In this document: positions 48,301 through 59,165 of the stretch, in pieces
Layout of the letters: the number at the start of each line of letters is the position of its first letter
Position numbering within the stretch: position 1 is the first letter of the stretch
Source: Anseranas semipalmata
Taxonomy: Eukaryota > Chordata > Aves > Anseriformes > Anseranatidae
DNA: 64,000 bases
Reading direction: 5' to 3'
Assembly (NCBI GenBank): GCA_013399115.1
Contig: VXAA01003840.1
Location: 103,802-167,801 of the forward strand
The notes under the pieces: model-generated
Seen by the model: only the letters and a program-made list of their open reading frames with translations
The model's database searches: none
What the model was told of the DNA's origin: nothing
Program-made: the position numbers and the translations under genes

Positions 48301-51300
48301 GAGTGTTACCTACTTAAACTGTTTTTCTGACTTAATAAGAATTTTTCATCTACAGCAAGCCATTTTAAAATATTGTCTATACACAAACAGTCATTCTGAA
48401 TAATAGGCCTGCACACAGTAAATGTCAGCTCTTTAAATCACAGAGGACTTCGGAAGCGGAGTAGAGAATGCTTCATAACAGTTTAAACTTCAGCCTCCCA
48501 TTTATTATGTATGTGTTTATAAATCTCCGAGGGGCACTCTCTTTCCTTCTGGGAAACCCAAAGGCGCAGAGTTGTTTGTCAGCAGGGCTGGGTGGTGTGC
48601 GGTGCCATGGTTGCTCCTTTGCATTCTGACCCCATTTGGTTTCAAGGTTGGTATCCAAGGCTGTGCCTGAGGAAATTTTATTTTATTTTCTCCTAATCAG
48701 CAGCATATGGGACCTTTTGTTTCTAGGAAGATAATACTGGGAGAAGAAAAAGTGGCGAGGGGTCAGCTGCACAGTGTTGTGTTGTGTTTTCTTTTTTAAG
48801 CTGAACATGAGTAATCACCACCTTTAGAAAAGGGCTTTCGTTTGTCACATAGGAAGAGTGTAAGGGTATCTTGTACAGCAATGGCTTTGAAAAATTTCTT
48901 CAGCGTTCCCATCTATCTTGGTTAGTATGAATACTTTAGCATTAAATGGAGAAAAGGAGAATCCATCAATAGTTAATAACTGACCTTAAGATAGGAATTC
49001 AAAGTTCACTACAATTAAACCCAAGTGTCAGCAGAACCCACAAGGGAGACTATCAATATATTTGACTATACCTACCCATAGATAGCAGATTTAAATTCTA
49101 TAAGGGAGTGAGCTGTATTATTCCTAATAAAAACATATTGTTGCACTGTCTTATATCCTAGACAAAACACAGAAGTTCTGTGTTATGAATGATAGTGGGA
49201 GAAAACACGCTGAAGAGCAAATGTGATTCTGGATGGAATTTCATCTCATGACTCTATTGTAAACCAGATGTTTGTCAGATTCAGTGGGAGAATGTATCCA
49301 TCTTGAAATTTTTAATAAGGTTATGTGAAGGATTAAAAGCAAACATTTACAATGTGCGGAATTTAAAGATAATTATATTTCTCTTAAATTTGTTATTTGC
49401 TTGGTAGATCATTAAAATATTTACATAATCTATCTATGGTGCAGTGCACCTCATGGATGGCTTCTTTCATTATGATGTTTGATGTACATCCACAGCATCA
49501 GAAGAACAAAGCATAAAGAGGCTGTTCCACAGACAAACGATACTTGTGATGTAAAAAATACGCTCTGTTATTTAAAATAAAAAAATGTTTTGCAGCCAAA
49601 CCTAGGAGTTGTGGAGTAAGATTCTGATACTTGAAGGAGATAATTATATTTCCCTATAGAAACCAGTGCTAGCTTCACCCCAAGGGAAGTTGCTCTGGGT
49701 GGAAATCAGGTATGTTGTTACTTGTGCTGCTGCAAGCTGGTTGTTCCTTCAGTTTCTGTCCTCTTACGAGGGAAGAACAAAGCTGAAAAGAAGAGTGGAG
49801 AGATAAGAGAAATGGAAGCTTCATTTTGTAGCTGAGACCTCGTAAGAGATTATTTTGCAGCTGCTAATTTGTTCATGCCGGCATCCTTGTAATACCAGCA
49901 GAGAAACTTCTTGGGGCTACATTCAGGACCACTAACTCTCAGGAATATCTGTCTTTTCTACTGTCTTTTTTGTTCACAGGCATTTCACAAGGGAACTTCA
50001 TAGCAGTGTGTGTGTACATAGAGATGCTGCAGTGGTATAGTAAAAACTCTTGCAAAAACTGCTGAACAAGGCTATGTGAAGGGGTTTTGAGGTTTTTACA
50101 TAAAGTAGCATTTACACGAATAGGAAGATGAGTTAATCATACTCCCTGTTTCATTTTGGGAGATGCTCTTCTGCTCAGTGCATTTCTAATCCATGGGGAG
50201 CAAGGACAAAGTAAGCTAAACTAATAAAATGTGAGAATAACTTTTCCTTTGACGTCATCTCCCATGTAGTGACAGGATGTATAAGTCAATTGGGACTTCA
50301 TTTGTGATATTTTAATATACCAACCAACTTATTGTGAATTGTAACTAATATCTATAGTACTTTAATCATTCCTGGTACCAACAAGATCTATTGAATACAA
50401 AATCTCCACCAAGTCAGTAGACAGTGTTAATGGTGAGATATAATGTACTAAACCCAGGAAGTAGGCTTTTGAATGGGGTGCTAATTCAACCACATTATGG
50501 ACCATTTACGGCCCAGATGGATTATTACAAATGGAAGATATTGCTGATGATTGCTATACCTAAGTTAATGATGTGATAGAAACCTTGACGCTCACTAGCT
50601 GAGAATTGCGCTGCTGTAGTCTGCTGTGCACGGCTCTTCTGGCTGCCTCTTTTCCTCAACCAGCCCTTGTACATCGGATAGCCTGGGAGGGGTCAGTAAT
50701 GCCAGCACAAAAATCAAGGGGACTTTAAGTTGCTTGTGGAGTAGTTAAGCATGCAGGAGAGGTGGCTAATTCAAAGCCCTTAACTGTAATGTTTACTAGA
50801 AAAGTGCCACAAACATCTTAATGGAAAAAAGCGAAAGCTGTCTTTTAGTACTCTGAACCACAGAACGTGGGTTGTTTCTGATTTTTAGCTTAGGTCCTGA
50901 TAGGTTTGGGAGGAGAATGTGTGTGTATCTGTGTGAGAGAGAAAAAAAACAGAGATAACTGGAAAATTGTGAAAGTCCTGAAAACTTGATCCAGAATTTT
51001 CCTGCAGCTGTCTCCCTGATACTAACTGGGCACCCCCTATCAGTATAGAAGATCCCCCAAATATTTAGTGAGTACATTTTAGAGATGGACAGATTATTTT
51101 CTCAGCAAACTCCCTGCATTCAGGTAGTTGGCAAGACGGGGCAAGTTGTCAATGTCTTAGCTTCCATTTATGTTTGACAAATAGCATCACGATTACCCTG
51201 TTGAGATACAGAAATGTATCTCAAAAGCCCAAAGCAGGACAGTTGCAGAGAAGTATTTCTTACATTGAGTAATGTAATTTTACAGCCTTGAGATTGTCTT

Positions 51301-51362
51301 GGAGAACGTTACTAAGTTAAAAATGTCATCCAAGATCAAAGCATAGTGAAAAATGTATTGTT
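45311..51362. other. Unique non-coding DNA, no gene seen
   Basis: Six kb of unique-looking sequence. It contains (TTA)n at 45355-45369, A runs at 45430-45443 and 45869-45881, a TA/TG patch at 46679-46700 and a short (GT)n at 47580-47590. The 124-codon plus frame at 47599-47973 has no recognised domain. Confidence 0.65.
45355..45369. repeat. (TTA)n microsatellite
   Basis: Four to five TTA/ATT units are visible directly, too short for much polymorphism. Confidence 0.8.
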
Positions 51363-51475
51363 GAAGCACAGAATCAGAGGTTAGGGGTAGGAGACCCCTC
51401 CTAGGAGACTGTGTCCAAACCCTGTGCCCACTTATCCCTCCCACTGCCCCCTGACCATGTTAGCTAATCTTGTTT
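51363..51475 (-). mobile_element. Possible decayed CR1 3' end
   Basis: The plus strand reads 'agcacagaatcagaggttag' 'gggtaggagacccctcctag' then 'gtgtccaaaccctgtgccc'. This loosely follows the reverse-complement CR1 3' pattern CACAGAATCA...GGTTGGAAG.GACC...TCCAACCCC. The similarity covers only about 60 bases and could be chance. Confidence 0.3.
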
Positions 51476-52794
51476 TAGAGATACAGCACAGGAAAAGATA
51501 AAACATGAAATAGCTGAATCTGACTTACTTTGAATGTCTGTCAAGTTTGATGTCTTTTAAGTCCTAAACAGATTTATTTCACTTATATCAGTCACTCTGT
51601 GGCAGGTCTATATAAATCAGAAAGCAGTCTGGGAGAAGGTCCTTCAGTTGCCAACGTGCCTGTTTCACAGGTTCCAGCAGAGCGCATACATGTGTGTATG
51701 TGCCGAAGAGATCTGAGATTCAGTAATCATCATGGAGTGGCACTTTCCTCATAGCTAAATACCCAGAGGAACAAGCTGGAAAGGTTAGCCATTATCTGTC
51801 AGATTTTTGAGGTACAACAAAGAATCTTGTCCATTCGCTCTAAATAAGGCGTAATCTTAGCTGCCTGGGTCAAATATTCCAAGTTCATTTACCAAATCAC
51901 TGGGCGGGTGTCACAAGTTCCAGGCAGACTTAGAATAGAGCAATGCAATCTATCAATACTTAAGCATATTGGAGGGAGAGCATCATGGCTGGGAGTGTTA
52001 TTTATTCAGTGAAGCACATGCTAAGTGGAACAGCATGCTTTGGATAGAGAGGGTGGGGGTCTAGCACTCATCTTTCCAAAGAGATTTTTTATTTCCATGT
52101 AGAGAGATTTTATACTCAAAAGAACTGTAACAAAAGCCATTTAGATTCGCTTGCAGTCCAAGTGTGTTATTTCTCCCTGTTAGATTGCAAAGTCTTAAGG
52201 AAAACAAGTTTTTGCTAATATTTTTCAGTTCAGATTGGACCTATGTGGGCTTATAAGGTCATTCGCTTGACTGAGCAACCACGGACGTTACACAGTGGGA
52301 AGTGGGCAGGGCTAGTGCTTGACAGCTGTTCTTGGGAGTGATGGCCATATGTATCCCTTGCCACAGGACTGGTTTTCTGATTGAGATCATTCGTTTGTAG
52401 AAATACTTGCCTGCTCTCTGAGGGATGATGCCATAAATTCAAAATAACGTGGAGCTGCATTTCGTTTACATGGGCATGAGTGGGCTCTGCTGGTGTCTGT
52501 GTGACAGCTCCAACTGGCACAGGGTCAGTTGTTCCACTGAACCTTTCCCTTCCACCACACGGTTACCCTATCAGGAAAAGGGGCAGAATAGTGTCTTCCC
52601 CTAATCAGCAAAATTGCATTCTGATACTCCCAGTGAAGCTTTTTTGTATTGCCTTAGTCATGTGGCATGTCAGTGGGCAAGGCTCATGGCCCAGTAATGT
52701 ACCAGCACCTGTGTGTGCTCAGAGGAAAGGTATTTTTTTTTGTCTCTGTGCCTCTGTCTCCTTCTCCCTCTCCCTCTTGGTCTGACTCATCCAC
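51476..52794. other. Unique non-coding DNA, no gene seen
   Basis: No exon or named repeat is recognised. The 3' end of the stretch is a C/T-rich tract at 52732-52778. Confidence 0.6.
52732..52778. repeat. Polypyrimidine tract
   Basis: T9 followed by CTCTGTGCCTCTGTCTCC-type pyrimidine-rich sequence with a few G. Low complexity, lacking a nearby convincing exon. Confidence 0.75.
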
Positions 52795-52875
52795 TTATCT
52801 TGTAAGCTTTGTTATCACTGAGAATGCCTCTTATTGTGCTTAGATACTGTGCCTATCGGAGTGATCTTGTTTGAG
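52795..52875 (+). mobile_element. L2/MIR-type SINE 3' tail
   Basis: The words 'cttgtaagctttg', 'gcctcttattgtgctt', 'gatactgtgcctatc' and 'gtgatcttg' follow the order of the TGTAAGCTC...CTTACTGTG...ACAGTGCCTAGCAC...CCTGATCTTG tail shared by L2 and amniote MIR elements. The similarity is patchy, as expected for insertions older than birds, so the call is tentative. Confidence 0.4.
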
Positions 52876-52877
52876 AT

Positions 52878-52990
52878 ATCTTCATTTCACAGATGAATAT
52901 AACCAAGCACGCAACAACCCTTAAAGGCCTTTGCTAAGGTTGCAAAGTGAGGTAATGTGAGAATCATGATTGCCTGTACACACTGAATTC
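52878..52990 (-). mobile_element. MIR/CORE-SINE-like fragment
   Basis: The plus strand shows 'tcatttcacagatgaatata', then 'ttgctaaggttgcaaagtga' and 'gaatcatgattgcctg'. This resembles the reverse complement of the MIR/MIR3 core, CATTTTACAGATGAGG...TTGCCCAAGGTCACACAG...CAGGATT. It lies directly after an oppositely oriented L2/MIR-type tail. Confidence 0.4.
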
Positions 52991-53000
52991 AGCCTCTTTG

Positions 53001-54689
53001 TGCATATGTGTCAAGATAGAATCTTTAGTGACGTGTTCACTCATTATTTCTTCCACAGGCCATGTTTCTTAGCTGTCAGTCTGTTCTTTTAACTCACTTG
53101 CTCCACGTACTTTCCTAGGTCTTTAAAATAGCAACCTGAAAGCACAGAAATGCTGTTGTGCCGACGTTCATATGAGCCATCAGTAACTTTGGGATGTTCA
53201 GGGCCAGGCTGCATGGCATTTTGCAGTGCTTTTTTCTTTATTTTTAGGGGGCTAAAATCAGAAAAGTTGGATCTTGCTGTCTGTGCAGAGCATACTCAAT
53301 TTCTGAAGCAAATGGGTTCTCACCAGGTAGCGATCCCATGACCAGGACAAGTCTTCATGGTATGCAAGGCTCAGATTGTCCCAGTAAGTGGCCAGGGCAA
53401 CTCCTTACCTACTGTCTCTTATTCCTTATATGCTGTGCCAAAATGCATGTCTCATTAGTCTTCAAGGGGCTGAGGGACTGATGCTGTGTGGTGCCATGGT
53501 ACTGTCATGTGAGGCTGACAATATGGATATGTTTTGAGTTCATTCTGGTTCTTCACTATAGCTGCAAAGTGCCAGGGCTGTTGTGGGAGAAGAGTTCATC
53601 TACAGCTATAGGTAATTAACAAATTACTGACGTGACAAAAATGGAAGCACTCTATTCCATCTGCAGTTTAGCAGGTGTAAGGGTGACCTGTTGCTGCTAA
53701 GCAGTCTGCTTTTTCCTTCCACTTCCCGTTCCCATTATCATATTTTTCTAGTTTTCCTTAGCGCTCCCCAGTATAGATCTTAGAGGTTCAGAGTGACGAG
53801 GCAGGGATTAAACACATGTGGCTGCACTTCTTCTTGTTCTTGTTCTTGAATCTTTGCCCGTATCATCCCAGAATAAACTTTGACACATAGAAACAGTGAG
53901 CAGCTTCATAATTGGCCATCTAACAGTATAGTTAACAACAGCTTGTTGTTGTTTTTAGAGTCATGGAGTCAAGCTTGTAGGTCTGCAGGGCTTTACCAAG
54001 GCTTTATTTCCATTAGCACTCCAATCCACAGCATTTGAAAATTCACAATTCTAATCCCTGCTTTTTTTAACTAAACCCATGAGTAGTACGCTCAATACAG
54101 CCCGATTGTACCTGCTCTAGCACAGGTGTCAAACTGCTATGGAAAGAAATGGTGGTTGACTATGAAAAAAAGAAAAGAATTCATGAAATAACCCTCAGAC
54201 ATGCTGCTGTTGCTGTTTGTAAAGCTGTTGTCTTTCATCAAGTTGTTTTTGCACAAGGTTTTGAAAAGCCATTCGGAATTGTGTAAATATGTGAATATAA
54301 TTGGCATTCCTATTTCACAGCTTATCAGAAGGAGAAGAAGAGAAGGGGGGAAAAACCCTAGATATTTCAAAGACAATAAGTGCATTTGATGTAATGGTCT
54401 ATGATTTTGTCTTTTGTTGTTTAACCCAGGATTGAAGAAACAGATGGTAAGATTTTCTAGGAAGCTTAAAACAGAAGCCAAGCTAATACAAAACTGTTCA
54501 GCTATCAGACAGGGTAAATCCATTCTGTCGCTTTCTTTTTTTTTTCTAAATCACAACCCATCAAAAGAAAGGTTTAGCTTCATAAAAAGATATTTACCAG
54601 GAAGCTTTTTGCACAGGAGAAGGGCATGCTTTGTTAAACCAGATGCATTTTATTTTTCCTGGAACCAAGATTTATGAAAGCAGTATGCT
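53001..54689. other. Unique non-coding DNA, no gene seen
   Basis: No exon is supported. A small (TTGTTC/CTT)n pyrimidine-rich patch sits at 53826-53848. The 128-codon minus frame at 54137-54523 has no recognised domain and is phenylalanine/leucine-rich from T/C tracts. Confidence 0.65.
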
Positions 54690-54905
54690 CATATTTCTCC
54701 ATATACAGTAATTGGAACTCATTATGCTAATTGTATTTCCATTATCACTAATTAACAATCATAGTGACCTGGCCCACAGTCTAATTTGTCTTTAATCTGT
54801 TTTTGTATAGGGAGTTTTACCCTGTAATTTCAAGGTGATAATTCTATTCAGCACAACTTTATTGAATAGTGGAATGTAATACTTGTAATATTTAGGGCTG
54901 TTCCC
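54690..54905. promoter_or_regulatory. Candidate conserved non-coding element
   Basis: Homeodomain/POU-like words are closely spaced: CAGTAATTGG, CATTATGCTAATTG, ATCACTAATTAACAATC and GTCTAATTTG. They are followed by GTAATTTCAAGGTG and CAACTTTATTG. This texture (TAATTA/TAATTG pairs with ATGCTAAT, balanced complexity, no repeat) is typical of vertebrate developmental enhancers, but conservation cannot be tested from one sequence. Confidence 0.32.
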
Positions 54906-56379
54906 AATCAGATAGTTCAAAGGGAATGGGAAGTGAATTTATACCTGTCCATGCTGTTGCATTAGTGGATCTGACTCCCTCTGGCACTCTGTTTAACCTA
55001 CCTGTGTTAGACTTAACCTGTCTTCAGCTTATCTAGAGTAACTGGAGGTTGGTCAACATTTGCTGATGAGATGTGTGAGCTAGGAACGAATGCATGTGTA
55101 TTTATTGGTGGATAAATCTGTGGGAATCTGCCATTTTTCACTTTGTGACACTTCACCTGCAGGAAAACAGAATTTTCCTTAAATGGTGTTTTTGTGTAGT
55201 GTAAAGCATGCCCTATGTCTTAAGGGGGAAAAAAAAACCCTCTGAGCTTAGCATGAAGAGTGTTTTGTTTTTTTGTTTTTTCTGTCTCTTTTTACTTAAA
55301 CAACAAGTGAACGCTTGTTTGCTTTTTCTCCAGGGTTTGCTGGCATTCAGATGTTTCAGGTTTTTTTCATCGTTTTCAGTGTGAGGGAAATGAGCAGTGC
55401 TATGCCACTGGGGTTTTGCAAATCCTGCTGTACTGCTCATCCCTCTCGAGTTAGTGTGACAAAAACACTCTCAGTGACTTATTCCAGGCGACCCTAATGT
55501 TCTTCTGTGGTGCTGCTCACCTACTGCCCTTTTCCCTCTGCTGATTCACTGGCAGTACATTGCTGCTGATGTCATGTTGTTCCCATCTTACCCGCTGATC
55601 GATTGATACCAATAATACTGTGCTGGGCGAGTCCTCTCCTTAAATCCCTGGCTTATTTCTTGGCTTCTTACCCGCACAGGGTGCCACCTTTCAGTGAGGT
55701 GGGTACTAAATTTATCCGATTAGCTGTATGACTGTATACCCTTTGCACCGCCCCTGCTGTGCTTTGTCGTTGAGGACTTCTGAAGCTGGGAGTGACTCTG
55801 ATCTGAGTCATTGATCTATATGCCCGCTTCCAGTCTAACACTTTCTGTCCCAGGAACAGCCCGGGTCTCTGGGCAAATGAAATGTGTGTTGTTTGGTGTC
55901 AGTGTAGCTCAACAGCTTTACATGGCTTGTTGATTTGGCCCCGGATGGGTATGAATATACATATATATGCATATGTTTGCATGTGAGGATAAGTATAAAT
56001 ATATATATGGAGATACACGTATGCATACATATTTTACTCAACCAATTATTTTCCAAATTATTTCTCCTGTTGCAGCTCTCTCCCCACGGGGCCTTGGTGT
56101 CCTCCTATCTGCCACTTCCCTACTTCAGGAAGAGATGAGTCGTTTCAGTGTCACAAATCCTCCACAAAAAAACCTTTTCTTCACACTGGAATGTGTCACC
56201 TCCCAAATCCTGAAGTGAGCCCCGCGTGTGTGTGACCCTTCCTCTCAGCTCCCCAGGGGAACTGCTAAAGCTCCTGGGGTCCGATCCTGCTTCAGCTGCC
56301 TGGATGGCACAGCCTTTGCACAGTAAATGCTGCTCCTTCACCAGCGCATAAATCAAAGAGTACCACCTAATCAACAAAA
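54906..56379. other. Unique non-coding DNA with alternating TA/TG patch
   Basis: No gene is seen. The region 55951-56032 contains long alternating purine-pyrimidine (ATAC/ATGC/ATAT) sequence. A T-rich patch lies at 55262-55292. Confidence 0.6.
55951..56032. repeat. Alternating purine-pyrimidine low-complexity patch
   Basis: Words such as ATACATATATATGCATATG and TAAATATATATATGG alternate purine and pyrimidine over most of about 80 bases. This may be a decayed TA/TG microsatellite. Confidence 0.65.
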
Positions 56380-56600
56380 TAATCTTAATCAATGCTTTCA
56401 CCGTCTGGCTTTCCCTAGCACATATAACTCCCTGTTGATGTTTCCCATCCTCCCTTCTGTTATACCAGATGGTGTATGTTCCAGTCTTTTTATTATCCTC
56501 CCCTGACCACGACACTTCACTCAGTCCAGAGATCTTCATACTGCATCCCCTGAGTGTTCTCATCAGCAGCTCTGTCCTGCTCTTTGCATCTTGATGTTTC
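56380..56600 (-). mobile_element. Decayed LINE endonuclease fragment, RTE-like
   Basis: The minus frame 56650-56120 (176 codons) holds, at about residues 30-78, the pattern MRTLRG...KISGLSEVSWSGE...YTIWYNRREDGKHQQGV. This parallels the N-terminal apurinic-type endonuclease of RTE-clade LINEs, where (N)RTL is followed by an LSExxWxG motif containing the catalytic Glu and then a YYSGxxDGxHxxGV segment. Here Glu is residue 45. The N-terminal Asn and the usual spacing before ISGLSE are lost, and after about residue 90 the frame is no longer recognisable, so this is a truncated, inactive relic. It is not CR1, whose sequence differs here. It could also be chance similarity boosted by the short motif. 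Confidence 0.5.
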
Positions 56601-58484
56601 AAGCATCTTGCAATAATGACCCTCTTCCCCCCGCCCCTTCGCATTGACATTCTTCAGTGTTCATTCCCATAGGTTGGTCAGCTGATATCTGGTAGCACAT
56701 ATGCTTTAACCATCATATATCCTCAGTGACCTCTGAGTCCATATAAATGTTGGCAGCATACAGGCTGATTTTACTCTTCAGTGTTCCAGCTTCCTAAATT
56801 CTTCAGGGTAAATTCAGAGTATAGTAACCTCTTCTTTTCTTTTCTTCCTTCTTTTATTTTTAATCTCCATAGAGAAGGTTACAGAAGTTGATCTGCTGCT
56901 TCACATTATCTACAATTACCTTGTTGCTGGATAGGATGACATAATAATGTAAGCATCGGGTCAGAAGAACTGTACTTTCTAGATGTACAGATTTGATTCA
57001 TGGCTTTGTCTTTCTAAGGTGTTCACTCTGAGAAACAAGCTGCATGTTTGTGCTATAAAAGGGAGAACAAGGGGCAGGAATTTTCAGGCAGGGCTCCTTC
57101 CAGAACGACATGCTACATGGGCTGTGTGTTCTGTGGCATTATTTTCTCTGGCATTCAGGGTAAACAGCATAAGATAGGCTCAGTGAAATTGCAACATGCA
57201 ATCTCTTTGCATGTACCCAAATCCTCCCTGCTCTTATCCTTCTGTATTAAAATAGAGGGTTTTTTTATGTTATTTCTACGGTCATAGGCTCTCCAAAAGA
57301 TGCAGTCTTTTTTCCTGGAGTGTTATGGCAGAACAACACTCTGTGAATTTGAGACATGTATATGCTCTGTAATTCACATCCTGAGTCATGGAGTAACCTT
57401 CCATTGCTCCTGCACCGCGTAACCTTGAGTAAATGAGACCAGCCTGACTTCAGAGCCTCTTAGAGCAATAGCAGTGAAATCCAACAGCAGCAAATCCCAG
57501 GCTGAATAGTCCCAAGTTCAACTCAGCCCTCATTTGAAACATTGGGGTAGAAAAACACAATCTCCCTACACTATCTGACTTCCTAGGCTGCAGTTCTGGT
57601 CTTCCTAAGCACATGCTCACTTAATACAATTTGTAGCTGATGTAATAGACATGTGGAGTTGAAAGAGAGGCTGAGTATCTAAATTGCAAAGACCACAAAT
57701 CAGTCACTGAGTAGATAGATATGCTAAGTGAACGCCATTTTTCTGGAGTATCTGACAGAACTGGAAATCACAATGCAGAGAGATTTTATCACAGAGGATT
57801 TTCAATTTGTTGTTTAGAAAGATGGGTCAGTAAGCCTCCTCTTTATCCCTAATGACTAAAGAATGTAAATAATCTCGTTGTAACCATTTTTCATGTATAT
57901 TTTGTATCTAGATGAGGTATATTCCCTTCTAGGTATTTTTTTTCCCTACGAAGGAGCATAAGTTATTTTTTTTGTCCTCCCGTTAAAAGAGGCACTGCAG
58001 ACTAATAGCCATTTCATTCATCATAGAGGTTGATACAGCTAACGTTTTAAGCGGTATTGTCTGCCAGTAATACTTAATCCCATTGTTGAAGACTGCAGTG
58101 CCCAGAGAATGTTTCTCATAAAGGTAGGCTGTAGGGAAACGTAATGACTATTTAACTGTTAAGCCAAAGCAGAGACTATAATCTAGTGTCAGAAGGGCTC
58201 TACCAGCTACTTATTCTAAAGAAGAGCCTAAACTTTGTCTTCTAATTTATTCTACTTCTTAACTATTCAATAAAAATGTTTAGCAACTGCAGTGATTTGT
58301 ATCACACACTTTCACTCGCGTGTTGCCATTTTGGGAAATACTGTTTCTTGCCTTTGTTCCTCCACTATTCTTTTGGCTGGTGGTAAAAGAGGTCTTGAAA
58401 CATTTATTGCACTCCGATATAGGATTATATGTTCAGAGAGGGAAAAAATGTGGGCTATGTAACTCTGATGCAGCAGAACGATTA
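56601..58484. other. Unique non-coding DNA, no gene seen
   Basis: No exon or named repeat is recognised. A pyrimidine-rich patch lies at 56828-56862. Confidence 0.6.
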
Positions 58485-59165
58485 CTAGGATGTTATGAAT
58501 AGAAGGGACCTTTGCGAGCTAATGGCCTGTGTAACATCGCTCAAGGAACTTCCCTGAAAGCCTTCTTGAAGTCCAACAGTTGTGGCTTACTTTCAGACAC
58601 CTTTTATGACTTTGTTGACATGACTTTGATTTAAAAGTTTCCGGTAATGGAGCATCTATTGCAACCCTTAATCGCTTGTCTTCCCTGTAAAGAAAAAATA
58701 AGAAGTGCACGATGTTCTGAACCTTAATTTGTCTAATTTGAACTTCAAGCCATTGAATCTTGTTAAGCCTTTGTCAGCTAGATTGAAGAGTCATCAATTA
58801 TCAATTTTCATTCCCTTTGATAATAGACACTTATAGACTAATAAATTATCCTTTAACCTTTTCTTCATTAAGCTAATAGATGGAGCACCAGGAGTCTCTC
58901 ACTTCAAGGCATATTTTCCATTTTTTTTATTCATTCATATGACTCTGAATTCTCTCCAATTTTTCAACATCTTTGTAAAGCATGAGAATAAGCACCAAGT
59001 GTACCTGTACAATAGTTTGTCCACCATAATCAAGGATGCAGTTGCACAGCCTTCCTCTGTACTTTCTTGCAATTTGTGTATTTAACAACAGATCACATTA
59101 ACTACCAGATTTTTTCCAGCAAACTCTCCCGCAAATGATTATTCACAATGACTTCTAAGTACCAA
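58485..59165 (-). mobile_element. Ancient CR1 LINE fragment, about 680 bp
   Basis: Plus-strand blocks follow the reverse complement of old amniote CR1 over a long distance. 'atgaatagaagggacc' starts the 3' end, then 'tttgtctaatttgaacttca' 'agccattgaatcttgtta', 'gctagattgaagag', 'acacttatagact', 'cctttaaccttttcttcatt' 'aagctaatagat', 'gagtctctcacttcaaggca', 'ctctccaatttttcaacatc' and 'cagatcacattaa' appear in consensus order. Such copies are well preserved in turtles and crocodilians but heavily decayed in birds. No element open frame survives. Confidence 0.82.

Noticed and set aside
56120..56650. Longest open frame (176 codons, minus) as a host gene
   Set aside because: Only a short central segment is recognisable, as a LINE endonuclease relic. 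There is no domain beyond it, and nothing supports a host transcript.
57480..57545. Phrase 'caggctgaatagtcccaagt' resembling antisense CR1
   Set aside because: Similarity is limited to about 30 bases and the flanks do not continue the CR1 order.
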